A stretch of 7,627 bases of DNA, taken from contig JAIRLT010000059.1 in the NCBI GenBank assembly GCA_031259225.1, positions 1-7,627 of the forward strand, written 5' to 3'. This stretch comes from Prevotellaceae bacterium. Lineage in GTDB: Bacteria; Bacteroidota; Bacteroidia; Bacteroidales; UBA932. The notes beneath the pieces were generated by a model. It was not told the DNA's origin. It saw only the letters and a list, made by a program, of their open reading frames with translations, and did not search any database. How positions within the stretch are numbered: position 1 is the first letter of the stretch; the number at the start of each line of letters is the position of its first letter. Of the stretch, positions 1 to 6,256 are shown piece by piece. The translations under genes and the position numbers were made by a program.

Positions 1-356
1 GAGCAGAACATTTATGGATGAACGGGGTATATGACACTGTGTGCTGTATTGTGCTTTTCCCAATTCTTGTTTACCTTGGGGCATCAGGGAAAAACACCGG
101 TAAGTATACAACTTGGATATGCAAGTTTTTAGGAAACATTTCTTATCCTTTGTATATGGTACATTACCCTTTTATTTACCTGTATTATGCTTGGGTAAAG
201 AATAATAATCTTACATTTCAGAAATCATTGCCCGGTGCGGCAGGAGTTGTTGCAGGAAGCATTATTTTAGCTTATCTCTGTTTGAAGTTTTATGATATAC
301 CGGTACGGAAATACTTGACGAGCCGGTTTTTAAAACCAAAAGATGTCAGCCCTTAA
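1..356 (+). CDS. Acyltransferase family 3 (OafA/YrhL-like) membrane protein, C-terminal part
   Basis: The frame is open from the left edge (in frame from position 3) to a TAA at 354-356, so the gene starts outside the window. The visible part is about 118 residues and contains three hydrophobic segments: near VCCIVLFPILVYLGA, near SYPLYMVHYPFIYLYYAWV, and near the end around GSIILAYLCLKFYDIPV. The block G-N-I-S-Y-P-L-Y-M-V-H-Y-P is the typical late motif of acyltransferase_3 proteins, which move acetyl or other acyl groups onto sugars of surface polysaccharides, lipopolysaccharide or peptidoglycan from the inner membrane. The tail after the last membrane segment is short and basic, as usual. 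The segment is more AT-rich than the neighbouring thrA, which may point to a separate origin. The catalytic N-terminal helices are not visible, so the substrate cannot be stated. Confidence 0.85.
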   Translation, partial: AEHLWMNGVYDTVCCIVLFPILVYLGASGKNTGKYTTWICKFLGNISYPLYMVHYPFIYLYYAWVKNNNLTFQKSLPGAAGVVAGSIILAYLCLKFYDIPVRKYLTSRFLKPKDVSP

Positions 357-393
357 CACCCGAAGGTGCATAGCTTTAATAATGGTTAGTGCT

Positions 394-480
394 GGCGCTT
401 CGAAAATAGAGAATGGAGAATTAGCTGGTGCGTCAGCAGCTCTCCACTCTCCATTATCCACTCTCCATTCGCGAAGCGCC
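394..480. repeat. Palindromic repeat element with heptamer array between convergent genes
   Basis: GGCGCTTCG (394-402) and CGAAGCGCC (472-480) are perfect inverted repeats. Inside them GAATGGAGA (411-419) pairs with TCTCCATTC (462-470), and AGCTG (423-427) with CAGCT (437-441), so the whole element can fold as one long hairpin. The right arm consists of four consecutive 7-base units of the form [AC]TCCA[CT]T (442-448, 449-455, 456-462, 463-469). It fills the gap between the acyltransferase stop and the thrA stop. It may act as a transcription barrier for both genes, although no T-run follows either side, or it may be a dispersed intergenic repeat. The structure is seen directly; the role is inferred. 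Confidence 0.75.
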
Positions 481-495
481 AAGAGAGGGGATGCG

Positions 496-2931
496 CTACA
501 GCAGAATATCGTTCAGCAGCCCCGAGGCGGTTTGTTTTGTACCTGCACCTGCGCCCTGGATGCGCATACCGTCAGGATAGAAATCGCTGTAGAGGATAAT
601 CACGTTGTCGCAGCCTTTGGTCGCAGCCAAAGCGTGCGAGCAGTCGAACGACTGCAACCCCGCCTTGATGTGGCCGTTTTCGATTTCGATGCAGAACGCA
701 AGTTTTTTGTTTTCCTGCACCGCCTTTTCGTACAACGCCTTGAAGTAGCTTTCGTGTTTTTCTACGGCGCGGTAGAAATCGTCCACGCTGCCCGACAGGC
801 ATTCTTCGGGGAGGAAAGAGTGTATTTCGATGTGTTCGATATTTATTTCCATGCCTATTTCGCGACCAAGGATAAGCGCTTTCCGCAACAGGTCGAGCCC
901 TTTCAGATCGGTGCGCGGGTCGGGTTCGGTAAGGCTTTCGCGCTGCTCATAGCGGATGACGGAGGCAAACGATTTCGTGCCGTTGTAGGTATTGAAAAGG
1001 TAATTGAGCGAACCGGAAAGGGTGGCTTCGATTTTGTGGATTTTATCACCGCTGTTGAGCATCTGGCGGATGGTGGAGATGATGGGCAGTGCCGCGCCTA
1101 CGTTGGCTTCGTAGCGGAACGGCACGCCTTCCTGTTTGGCAGTGGCATGCACGCCTTTGTAGTATTGTATGTCGAGCGAGTTGGCGATTTTGTTGCAGGT
1201 TACGATACCGATTTTTTCCGACAGGATTTGCTGGTAGAGCATCGACAGTTGCAGGTCGGATGTGCAATCGACAAACAAACTGTTGGGGCGCGAGAGTTGC
1301 TGGATTTGTTCGATAAAGTCCATGGTTTTATAAGCCGGCTTGCCGCCTTTGGTCAGCGTTTTACTGATTGCGTCAATGTGCAGTCCTTTGGTATCGAAGA
1401 GCATTTTGGTGCTGTTGCAAATGCCGATGATGTTAATTTCTGCACTGATCGTTTCCGCAAGGCTGCTGCGGCGTTCTTCAATCATTTCGACCAGTGTTTT
1501 TCCCACGTTGCCGTAGCCGGCAATGAAGAGGTTGATCTGTCTTTTCGATGCGCCGAAAAATTCGTTGTGTATCGCCCGCACGGCTTCGTTAAATTCATCG
1601 GTACGTACCACCGCCGAAATGTTTTTTTCGGACGAGCCTTGTGCAATAGCACGGATACTGATACCTTTGCTACCAATGGCTTCAAACATCCGCCCACCTG
1701 CGCCGGTCTGGTTTTTCATGTCGTCACCCACGAGGCTGATAATCGAAAAATCTTTTTCGACCCGCAGCGGTTCGATTTTATTGAGCGATATTTCGTAGGC
1801 AAACTGTTCATCGGCGGCAGCTTTCGCCTTGTCGGCGTCCGCTTCGTCAATAGCCACGAGCATGGTATTGACCGACGATGCTTGCGTGATGAGGATAATA
1901 TTGATTTCGTTTTTTGTCAGCACGTCAAACAGGCGTCCCGAATAGCCCGGCACGCCCACCATGCCGCTGCCTTCCATCGACAGTAACGCAATGCGCCCCG
2001 TGCCGGATATGCCTTTGATTTTCCCGGTATCTTCCGGCGGGTTCTGTTCGATAAGCGTTCCCACACTGTCCGGCGCGAACGTATTTTTTACGAGGATGGG
2101 AATGCGCCGGTTAATCACCGGCTGTATCGTCGGCGGGTAGATGACTTTTGCGCCGAAGTGCGACAGTTCCGATGCTTCCTTGTAGGATATATGTTCAATC
2201 GTGCGGGCTTCCGGCACCACGCGCGGGTCGGCAGAGAGCATGCCGTCCACGTCCGTCCAGATTTCCAGTATCCGCGCGTCGATAGCCGCCGCAATGAGCG
2301 CTGCCGTGTAGTCCGATCCGCCGCGCCCCAGTGTGGTGGTGCGACCGGATGCGTCGGACGAGATGAAGCCGGGAACGATATAAAGTTTGCAGTTATTGCC
2401 TGACAGTTGTTTTTTGATATTCCGGCAGGTTTCGTCTGCCAGCACGCTGTTTTGCCGTTGGCGGTATTCCGTTTTGATGAGGTCGCGCGCGTCCAGCCAT
2501 TTGCAGGATATGCCGGTGGACGAAAATTTTTCGGCAATAATTGTTGTCGAAAACAGTTCGCCAAAGCTCATAATAAGATCCATCGTGGCATGGCTGATTT
2601 CGCGGATAAGGAAAATGCCGTTCAACACGCCTTTCAGTTCGTCGAACAGCGTAGCGATACGTTGTGACACGCCCTCGCGGAAATCCGGCGCAATCAGTTC
2701 TTCGATGAGCGTGGCGTGCCGCTGTTCCAGTTCGCCGAGCAGTTGTTCGTATGCCCGGTCGCCGTTCTCTGCCAGTTGCCCGATGTGAATAAGCTGGTCG
2801 GTGCATCCACCGACAGCGGAAAGCACCGCCACAGTTTTGTCGCGGTTCACTGCATTCTTGATTATCTCCGCCACCTTGTTTACGTTGGTGGCATTGGCTA
2901 CCGATGAGCCGCCGAATTTTAGTACTTGCAT
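496..2931 (-). CDS. thrA: Bifunctional aspartokinase / homoserine dehydrogenase
   Basis: This 811-residue protein, the usual length for the fused enzyme, catalyses the first and third steps of the aspartate pathway: aspartate to 4-phosphoaspartate (ATP), and aspartate semialdehyde to homoserine (NAD(P)H). The kinase domain has KFGGSS at 5-10, GRGGSDYTAALIA at 202-214 and WTDVDG at 225-230. Two ACT-type regulatory segments follow (about 313-460, with MEGSGMVGVPG, ITQASS and SIRAIAQGSSEKNIS). The dehydrogenase domain begins with the nucleotide-binding GYGNVG at 472-477. It continues with EANVGAALPII (608-618) and SGSLNYLFNTYNG (639-651), then TEPDPRTDLKGLD with D680 and K684 at the positions of the family's catalytic Asp and Lys. 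It ends with the usual GAGAGTKQTASGLLNDIL. The ATG at 2931 places KFGGSS at the normal distance. It lies 46 bases downstream of metX on the same strand, so it is probably the second gene of the operon. No thrB or thrC follows. Confidence 0.97.
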   Translation of the reverse strand: MQVLKFGGSSVANATNVNKVAEIIKNAVNRDKTVAVLSAVGGCTDQLIHIGQLAENGDRAYEQLLGELEQRHATLIEELIAPDFREGVSQRIATLFDELKGVLNGIFLIREISHATMDLIMSFGELFSTTIIAEKFSSTGISCKWLDARDLIKTEYRQRQNSVLADETCRNIKKQLSGNNCKLYIVPGFISSDASGRTTTLGRGGSDYTAALIAAAIDARILEIWTDVDGMLSADPRVVPEARTIEHISYKEASELSHFGAKVIYPPTIQPVINRRIPILVKNTFAPDSVGTLIEQNPPEDTGKIKGISGTGRIALLSMEGSGMVGVPGYSGRLFDVLTKNEINIILITQASSVNTMLVAIDEADADKAKAAADEQFAYEISLNKIEPLRVEKDFSIISLVGDDMKNQTGAGGRMFEAIGSKGISIRAIAQGSSEKNISAVVRTDEFNEAVRAIHNEFFGASKRQINLFIAGYGNVGKTLVEMIEERRSSLAETISAEINIIGICNSTKMLFDTKGLHIDAISKTLTKGGKPAYKTMDFIEQIQQLSRPNSLFVDCTSDLQLSMLYQQILSEKIGIVTCNKIANSLDIQYYKGVHATAKQEGVPFRYEANVGAALPIISTIRQMLNSGDKIHKIEATLSGSLNYLFNTYNGTKSFASVIRYEQRESLTEPDPRTDLKGLDLLRKALILGREIGMEINIEHIEIHSFLPEECLSGSVDDFYRAVEKHESYFKALYEKAVQENKKLAFCIEIENGHIKAGLQSFDCSHALAATKGCDNVIILYSDFYPDGMRIQGAGAGTKQTASGLLNDILL

Positions 2932-2977
2932 GGTTTTTCTATTTAGGATTTATAAATTTACAAATTTCCGGATGTAT

Positions 2978-3994
2978 TTATTGCCAATGAAGTTCTTCCA
3001 ATTGCCGGCTTATCTGCTCGAACTCCAACAGGAAACCGTCATGCCCGTAAGCAGAGGAAATAATTTCCAGTTTTGCATTTGGAATATGTTTTGTCATATA
3101 TTGCATTTCGCTTACCGGGAACAGCACATCGCTGTCAATGGCGATACACAGCGTATTTGCCTTTATCGTTGATAAGGCTTTTTCGACGCCGCCGCGCCCG
3201 CGTCCCACGTTATGCGTATCAAGGCTCAACGTGAGGAAATAATAAGCATAGGCATTAAAGCGCGCCGACAATTTCCTGCCCTGATGCTGCTGGTAGCTGC
3301 AAGCGCGCTGCGCCAACAGGCAATCGTTGTCCGCTTCGGCTTGCGACAAGCCGTAGCCGGTATAGGAACGGTACGACAGTAAGGCGATGGAACGCGCACA
3401 TTCCAGTCCTTTTTCCCCGCCGGCAACGCTTTTTTGCACTTCAAAAGTAGCGTCGGCTTTCAGCGCCATGCGTTGCGTTTCGTTGAATGCCGTACCCCAC
3501 GGACTGATGCGGGCATTGCAGGCAATGAGGCAAATATTCCGGATTAACGACGGATGCGAAATCGCCCACTCTGCCACCTGAAACCCGCCGCTTGAGCCGC
3601 CGATAGCGAGGTCAATGCGGTCAATACCGAGATGCGCCCGCAGCAACTCATGCGCTGCAATCATATCCCTGATAGAAATCAACGGAAAGTCGAGCAGGTA
3701 CGGCTTTCCGTTGATGGGATGAAGGGATTGCGCCCCTGTGCTTCCGTAACACGAACAAAGGATATTGGCGCAAATGATAAAGTATTTTTCCGTATCGAAA
3801 TATTTTCCTGCACCCACCAACGTATTCCACCATTCTTCGGGGTTGGAGTTAGCGGTGAGGGCGTGGCAAATCCAAATCACTTTTTTACCGGCGGCGCTGT
3901 CGCTGCTTGTATGGTAGCAGATTTCTATCTCCGGCAGCGTACCGCCGTTTTCTAACGGAAAAGGTTGATGGTATTTATACAGGTGTTGCGTCAT
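2978..3994 (-). CDS. metX: Homoserine O-acyltransferase (MetX type, probably acetyl)
   Basis: This 338-residue alpha/beta-hydrolase-fold enzyme transfers an acyl group from acyl-CoA to homoserine, the committed step to methionine. Visible motifs in order are CHALTANS (43-50), the NILCSCYGSTG block (77-87), the nucleophile elbow GGSSGG (132-137) with Ser134, DSDVLFP (287-293) with the likely acid Asp289, and YGHDGFLLE (316-324) with His318. This gives a complete Ser-Asp-His triad. The NILC position is normally Gly (NxLG), a small deviation. Acetyl and succinyl specificity in this family cannot be settled from these motifs. The ATG at 3994 follows the A-rich TTAAAACCA and gives the normal family length. 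It is the first gene of the metX-thrA operon, behind a promoter at 4175-4205 and a leader of about 175 nt, so expression is probably controlled by methionine or related amino-acid supply. Confidence 0.95.
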   Translation of the reverse strand: MTQHLYKYHQPFPLENGGTLPEIEICYHTSSDSAAGKKVIWICHALTANSNPEEWWNTLVGAGKYFDTEKYFIICANILCSCYGSTGAQSLHPINGKPYLLDFPLISIRDMIAAHELLRAHLGIDRIDLAIGGSSGGFQVAEWAISHPSLIRNICLIACNARISPWGTAFNETQRMALKADATFEVQKSVAGGEKGLECARSIALLSYRSYTGYGLSQAEADNDCLLAQRACSYQQHQGRKLSARFNAYAYYFLTLSLDTHNVGRGRGGVEKALSTIKANTLCIAIDSDVLFPVSEMQYMTKHIPNAKLEIISSAYGHDGFLLEFEQISRQLEELHWQ

Positions 3995-4000
3995 TGGTTT

Positions 4001-4033
4001 TAATGTGCGTAGTTTTTTAATGTACTAATGTGC
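4001..4033. repeat. Three TAATGT(A/G)C octamers just upstream of metX
   Basis: TAATGTAC (4018-4025) is directly followed by TAATGTGC (4026-4033), and a further TAATGTGC sits at 4001-4008, seven bases from the metX start codon. The longer unit TAATGTGC(A/G)TA recurs with a 25-base offset (4001 and 4026). These lie in the last 40 bases of the predicted metX leader. They could be binding sites or replication slippage; the repeats are visible, the function is unknown. Confidence 0.5.
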
Positions 4034-4092
4034 ATAATGGATTTTGGCGTTAGCGCTCTTCACTTTTAGTTTGTAATTTATGGCTGGCTCTT

Positions 4093-4129
4093 GCATCTTA
4101 ACGATGCATTCGCATGACCATCCGGATGG
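4093..4129 (-). promoter_or_regulatory. metX-thrA leader hairpins
   Basis: In the predicted metX leader the 12-base palindrome CCATCCGGATGG (4118-4129) is followed by the stem-loop GCATC-GTTAA-GATGC (4093-4107). The second loop contains the TAA of the short Met-rich reading frame, so a ribosome translating to that stop would cover the stem. I see no strong terminator (GC stem followed by U-run) between here and metX. I also do not see the conserved cores of SAM-I or SAM-II riboswitches. Control by translation or by folding of this leader is an inference. Confidence 0.4.
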
Positions 4130-4169
4130 ACGGCGAAGGAGAAATAATATGAATGATTGGTAAACTCAC
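4098..4169 (-). CDS. Candidate leader peptide of the metX-thrA operon
   Basis: A 23-residue frame opens with GTG at 4169-4167, almost at the predicted transcription start, and ends with TAA at 4100-4098. An internal ATG at 4121 would give the heptapeptide MVMRMHR. The peptide has two parts: an Ile-rich stretch (IIHII, plus one more Ile) and a Met-rich end (M-V-M-R-M). Five Ile and three internal Met codons are many for 23 codons. Isoleucine and methionine both derive from the aspartate pathway that the operon serves, which matches the logic of attenuation leaders such as E. coli thrL. There is no Shine-Dalgarno site. The short length means chance cannot be excluded. Confidence 0.4.
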   Translation of the reverse strand: MSLPIIHIISPSPSIRMVMRMHR

Positions 4170-4174
4170 GGGCG

Positions 4175-4205
4175 CAAAGATAAAACATTACAGCGGAATT
4201 TCAAA
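4175..4205 (-). promoter_or_regulatory. Bacteroidetes-type promoter for metX-thrA
   Basis: On the minus strand TATCTTTG (4182-4175) matches the -7 consensus TAnnTTTG, and TTTG (4205-4202) is the -33 element, with a 19-base spacer. Transcription should begin near 4168, giving a leader of about 175 nt before the metX ATG at 3994. A run of T (minus strand) overlaps the upstream element. Confidence 0.8.
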
Positions 4206-4394
4206 AAAAAAATTATTGCAAGATATGTATTGCTTGAACTTCCTTCAACTACCGGGGTAAAATCTATCACTTTTATATTTTCATTGCACTTTGCAAGGAA
4301 TAGTAAGCATAACCCTTGCAGCAGTAGCACAAGCTATCGCTACAACTTTACGAATAAGAGAAGTTGCGAAAAAGTTTAGCCTATAAAAAACGTA
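4183..4394. other. Non-coding interval between the FISUMP gene end and the metX promoter
   Basis: No gene is supported here. Small inverted repeats are visible: GTAGC (4324-4328) with GCTAC (4339-4343), and CAACTT (4343-4348) with AAGTTG (4361-4366). On the minus strand they follow the stop of the secreted-protein gene and might help end its transcript, although no U-run follows the stems. The word TTGCA recurs several times (near 4215, 4284, 4291 and 4316) without regular spacing. The segment ends in an A-run at 4203-4212 that overlaps the metX -33 element. Confidence 0.5.
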
Positions 4395-5828
4395 CTAATC
4401 CTGGACACAACGGATACTATGACCATAAGAGCGGTCTAGACTTCTTCTCTCGACAGTGGGTGTATCGGTACGAAAGTACCGCAACCAGTTAAAAGCGTTA
4501 GTCCGTGGAGCCGAAGTCCACCATTTACCACGCACATGCCTATCTCCATTTTCCGCTCCGTATCTCGAGCCGGCACCTATGGCGTGAAAGTTAAAATCAT
4601 CCGTACCTATTTCGTCCCACCATGAGTTATTGTACACACCTGGAACATTGAAACATTTAGCCCTACCACGCGAGCCGGCGTCAACCCCGATAAATTGATT
4701 ATCAGCGGATGAAGTTTGATGCGTTGTACCACCGCCACTTTCCATAGCGTCCAATAACACGCCTAATTCAAAATCGGTTGGCACATGCCAGTTGGGCGGG
4801 CAAATTCCGCGCCCGCCTATAGCTGTCCCGCTACTTGCACTCCGCCCGTGATTTATTTTACAGTTTGCCGAATTAGCAGCGCCGGTGCAATAACTCCCGC
4901 TGACTTCTGTCCACGTTCCTTTACCGTCCAACATCATTGCCGTTTCCCAAGCATACAATGCGCCCCAGTAATCACAGACCGTTACAAGTATGCTGTTATC
5001 ATTATCAGCCGGACACCAAAAACCGCCACGTAATGCAGGGTTGGAACCGGTAACGGTACTGGGGCTGCTATGTTTGTCAAAATAGGTCAAGCCTTGTTGG
5101 TAATTCAAATTCTGCCCCATCCACCAACGTTCGCCAATCTTTACGGCGGTATAAATTTTCCAATCGCGGTCGTCTATCAATGAAACAAAAGTAGCTGCGC
5201 TATAATTGGCAGGGAAAGCGGAAAACGTGTTTACCACCGGCGGCTGTGTGAAGGTACAACTGCCCTGCAATACAGGATAACCAAATAATCCTTTGCAACC
5301 TGTTTCATCGCTGATGTACCCGGAAATTACGCCGGCATTTAATACTGTTTGTACGGTAACTGTTTTTCCCGGGACAGAGTAAGTCTTTGTGCCGGAAGCG
5401 TCGGACAGCACAAACGGCGGCGTACCGCCCAATGTCAAAGTGCCGTTGTTGTTGGAAAGCATCTTTGGTGGTGCGTCGCTACCATAAACGCACCAGTTGA
5501 ATTTTCCGGAAGGCGCGTTGCTTAAAGTAGCGGTTACGGTAGCATTGTTGGCGGTAACATAAAAGCCGCGCCCGTTCAAGTCGGTTACATTACCGGTGGT
5601 AGCCGTAGCCCCGCTGATAACGGCTTTGGCAAATGTGCCCGGCGATGTGCCGCTGACCGGACAGAAATCTATCCATATCCACACACGGTTATTGACGGCG
5701 GCGCCTGTCCATTTCACCTCAAAGGTGACCTTTTGCGCGGCATACTCTGCACGTATCGGCGTCACCGTAACGGTGGCGCTTGCTGCAACACTTGTAAACA
5801 TTGCGAAAAGAAAGAAAAATCGTTTCAT
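4395..5828 (-). CDS. Secreted protein with Ig-like N-terminal half and C-terminal FISUMP domain
   Basis: This is a 477-residue protein. Residues 1-18 form a signal peptide (MKRFFFLFAMFTSVAASA) with likely cleavage after ASA, so the product is exported. Residues about 19-110 are beta-rich (VTVTPIRAEYAAQKVTFEVKW, then NNRVWIWIDFCPVSG, RGFYVTANNATVTATL and GKFNWCVYGSDAPP) and resemble an Ig/fibronectin-like module. A second low-complexity beta segment runs to about 200. From about 212 the protein matches the Fibrobacter succinogenes major paralogous domain: DRDWKIYTAVKIGERWWMGQNL, GALYAWETAM, GRGICPPNWHVPTD, a W-rich GKWWTSAP block, and the signature ending SYGHSIRCVQD. The domain's function is unknown; in this phylum it occurs in large families of surface or secreted proteins. 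No type IX secretion C-terminal domain or lipobox is evident. The ATG at 5828 is set by the signal peptide. Its transcript probably begins near 6144, with a long structured leader. Confidence 0.9.
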   Translation of the reverse strand: MKRFFFLFAMFTSVAASATVTVTPIRAEYAAQKVTFEVKWTGAAVNNRVWIWIDFCPVSGTSPGTFAKAVISGATATTGNVTDLNGRGFYVTANNATVTATLSNAPSGKFNWCVYGSDAPPKMLSNNNGTLTLGGTPPFVLSDASGTKTYSVPGKTVTVQTVLNAGVISGYISDETGCKGLFGYPVLQGSCTFTQPPVVNTFSAFPANYSAATFVSLIDDRDWKIYTAVKIGERWWMGQNLNYQQGLTYFDKHSSPSTVTGSNPALRGGFWCPADNDNSILVTVCDYWGALYAWETAMMLDGKGTWTEVSGSYCTGAANSANCKINHGRSASSGTAIGGRGICPPNWHVPTDFELGVLLDAMESGGGTTHQTSSADNQFIGVDAGSRGRAKCFNVPGVYNNSWWDEIGTDDFNFHAIGAGSRYGAENGDRHVRGKWWTSAPRTNAFNWLRYFRTDTPTVERRSLDRSYGHSIRCVQD

Positions 5829-5857
5829 ACATTTGTTATTTTAATAGTTATTATTTT

Positions 5858-5915
5858 GTAGCTTCAGGGTTGTTTTCAAACACAAACTTTTTCTTATAAA
5901 ACAACCCCTTGCTAC
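5858..5915 (-). promoter_or_regulatory. Hairpin close to the FISUMP gene start
   Basis: AGGGTTGTTTT (5866-5876) and AAAACAACCCCT (5898-5909) are inverted repeats, extended by GTAGC (5858-5862) with GCTAC (5911-5915). The result is a 58-base stem-loop with a 21-base A/T-rich loop, 29 bases upstream of the ATG at 5828. On the minus strand no U-run follows it, so it is unlikely to be a terminator for the transcript; it may influence translation or stability. Confidence 0.55.
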
Positions 5916-5937
5916 GATTTTTATTCGTTGCCAATTC

Positions 5938-5971
5938 TTCGATTTTTGTTTAGTGCTACAAAAAAATCGAA
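5938..5971. promoter_or_regulatory. TTCGATTTTT / AAAAATCGAA stem-loop
   Basis: TTCGATTTTT (5938-5947) and AAAAATCGAA (5962-5971) form a perfect 10-base-pair stem with a 14-base loop. In the minus-strand transcript this stem uses the same bases (GUUUCGA plus a run of U) that could otherwise pair with the loop of the larger rod structure upstream. The two folds therefore exclude each other. Confidence 0.55.
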
Positions 5972-6144
5972 ACGCGGAACTTTTCTATATTATTAGCTTA
6001 GGTTCTCGAATACCTGTGTAGAAAATTAAGAAAAGACCACGTTTCATCGCGGTATATTCCTTTTATCCATTCTACACAAAAATTTTCGAGATTTTAGCTA
6101 ATAGAATAAAAGTTAGTTCTTTTATTTTTTCAAAGAGCATTATT
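5960..6144 (-). ncRNA. Candidate structured leader RNA or small RNA of about 185 nt
   Basis: Starting near the predicted transcription start at 6144, the minus-strand RNA can fold into one long rod. Matching arms (plus coordinates) are AACTTTT 5978-5984 with AAAAGTT 6108-6114, TTAGCT/AGCTAA near 5993-5998 and 6096-6101, TCTCGAA 6004-6010 with TTCGAGA 6085-6091, TGTGTAGAA 6015-6023 with TTCTACACA 6070-6078, AAAAG 6031-6035 with CTTTT 6060-6064, and an apical stem 6036-6041 with 6048-6053. The apical stem is complete only on the minus strand, where position 6039/6050 is a U-G pair; on the plus strand it is A against C. A run of seven U (5966-5960) follows the structure. It could be part of the leader of the secreted-protein gene or an independent small RNA. 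No known family is recognised. Confidence 0.5.
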
Positions 6145-6150
6145 GTGCGA

Positions 6151-6181
6151 CAAATATAGTAAACAATTTTTTATTTACAAA
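6151..6181 (-). promoter_or_regulatory. Bacteroidetes-type promoter reading toward the FISUMP gene
   Basis: On the minus strand TATATTTG (6158-6151) fits TAnnTTTG and TTTG (6181-6178) is the upstream element, with a 19-base spacer. The start of transcription should be near 6144, about 316 bases before the ATG at 5828. I see no better TAnnTTTG motif closer to the gene, so the long structured leader probably belongs to this transcript. Confidence 0.75.
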
Positions 6182-6256
6182 TTATTTAACAAAAATATTT
6201 TCTATGCAATGAATGATACTTGTGCGCGCTGCCGGTAAATCAGGCAAGGCATGGAA

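Noticed and set aside
442..469. CRISPR-like repeats
   Set aside because: The units are 7 bases and directly adjacent, with no spacers and no cas genes in the window.
343..1986. A 547-residue open frame on the plus strand
   Set aside because: It lies opposite thrA, whose motifs are complete over the same bases. The product has no recognisable domains and is an antisense by-product of GC-rich third positions.
4149..4163. Mini frame ATG-AAT-GAT-TGG-TAA on the plus strand with AAGGAGA upstream
   Set aside because: It codes for only four residues, is antisense to the metX leader and lacks a plus-strand promoter; Shine-Dalgarno-like sites are also little used in this phylum.
3995..4175. SAM riboswitch in the metX leader
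   Set aside because: The position is right, but I could not find the conserved cores of SAM-I or SAM-II types in the minus-strand leader. A covariance-model search would settle it.
5828..5835. TACATTTG on the plus strand, resembling a -7 promoter element
   Set aside because: There is no TTG/TTTG element at the right distance upstream and no plus-strand gene follows before the amidase promoter.
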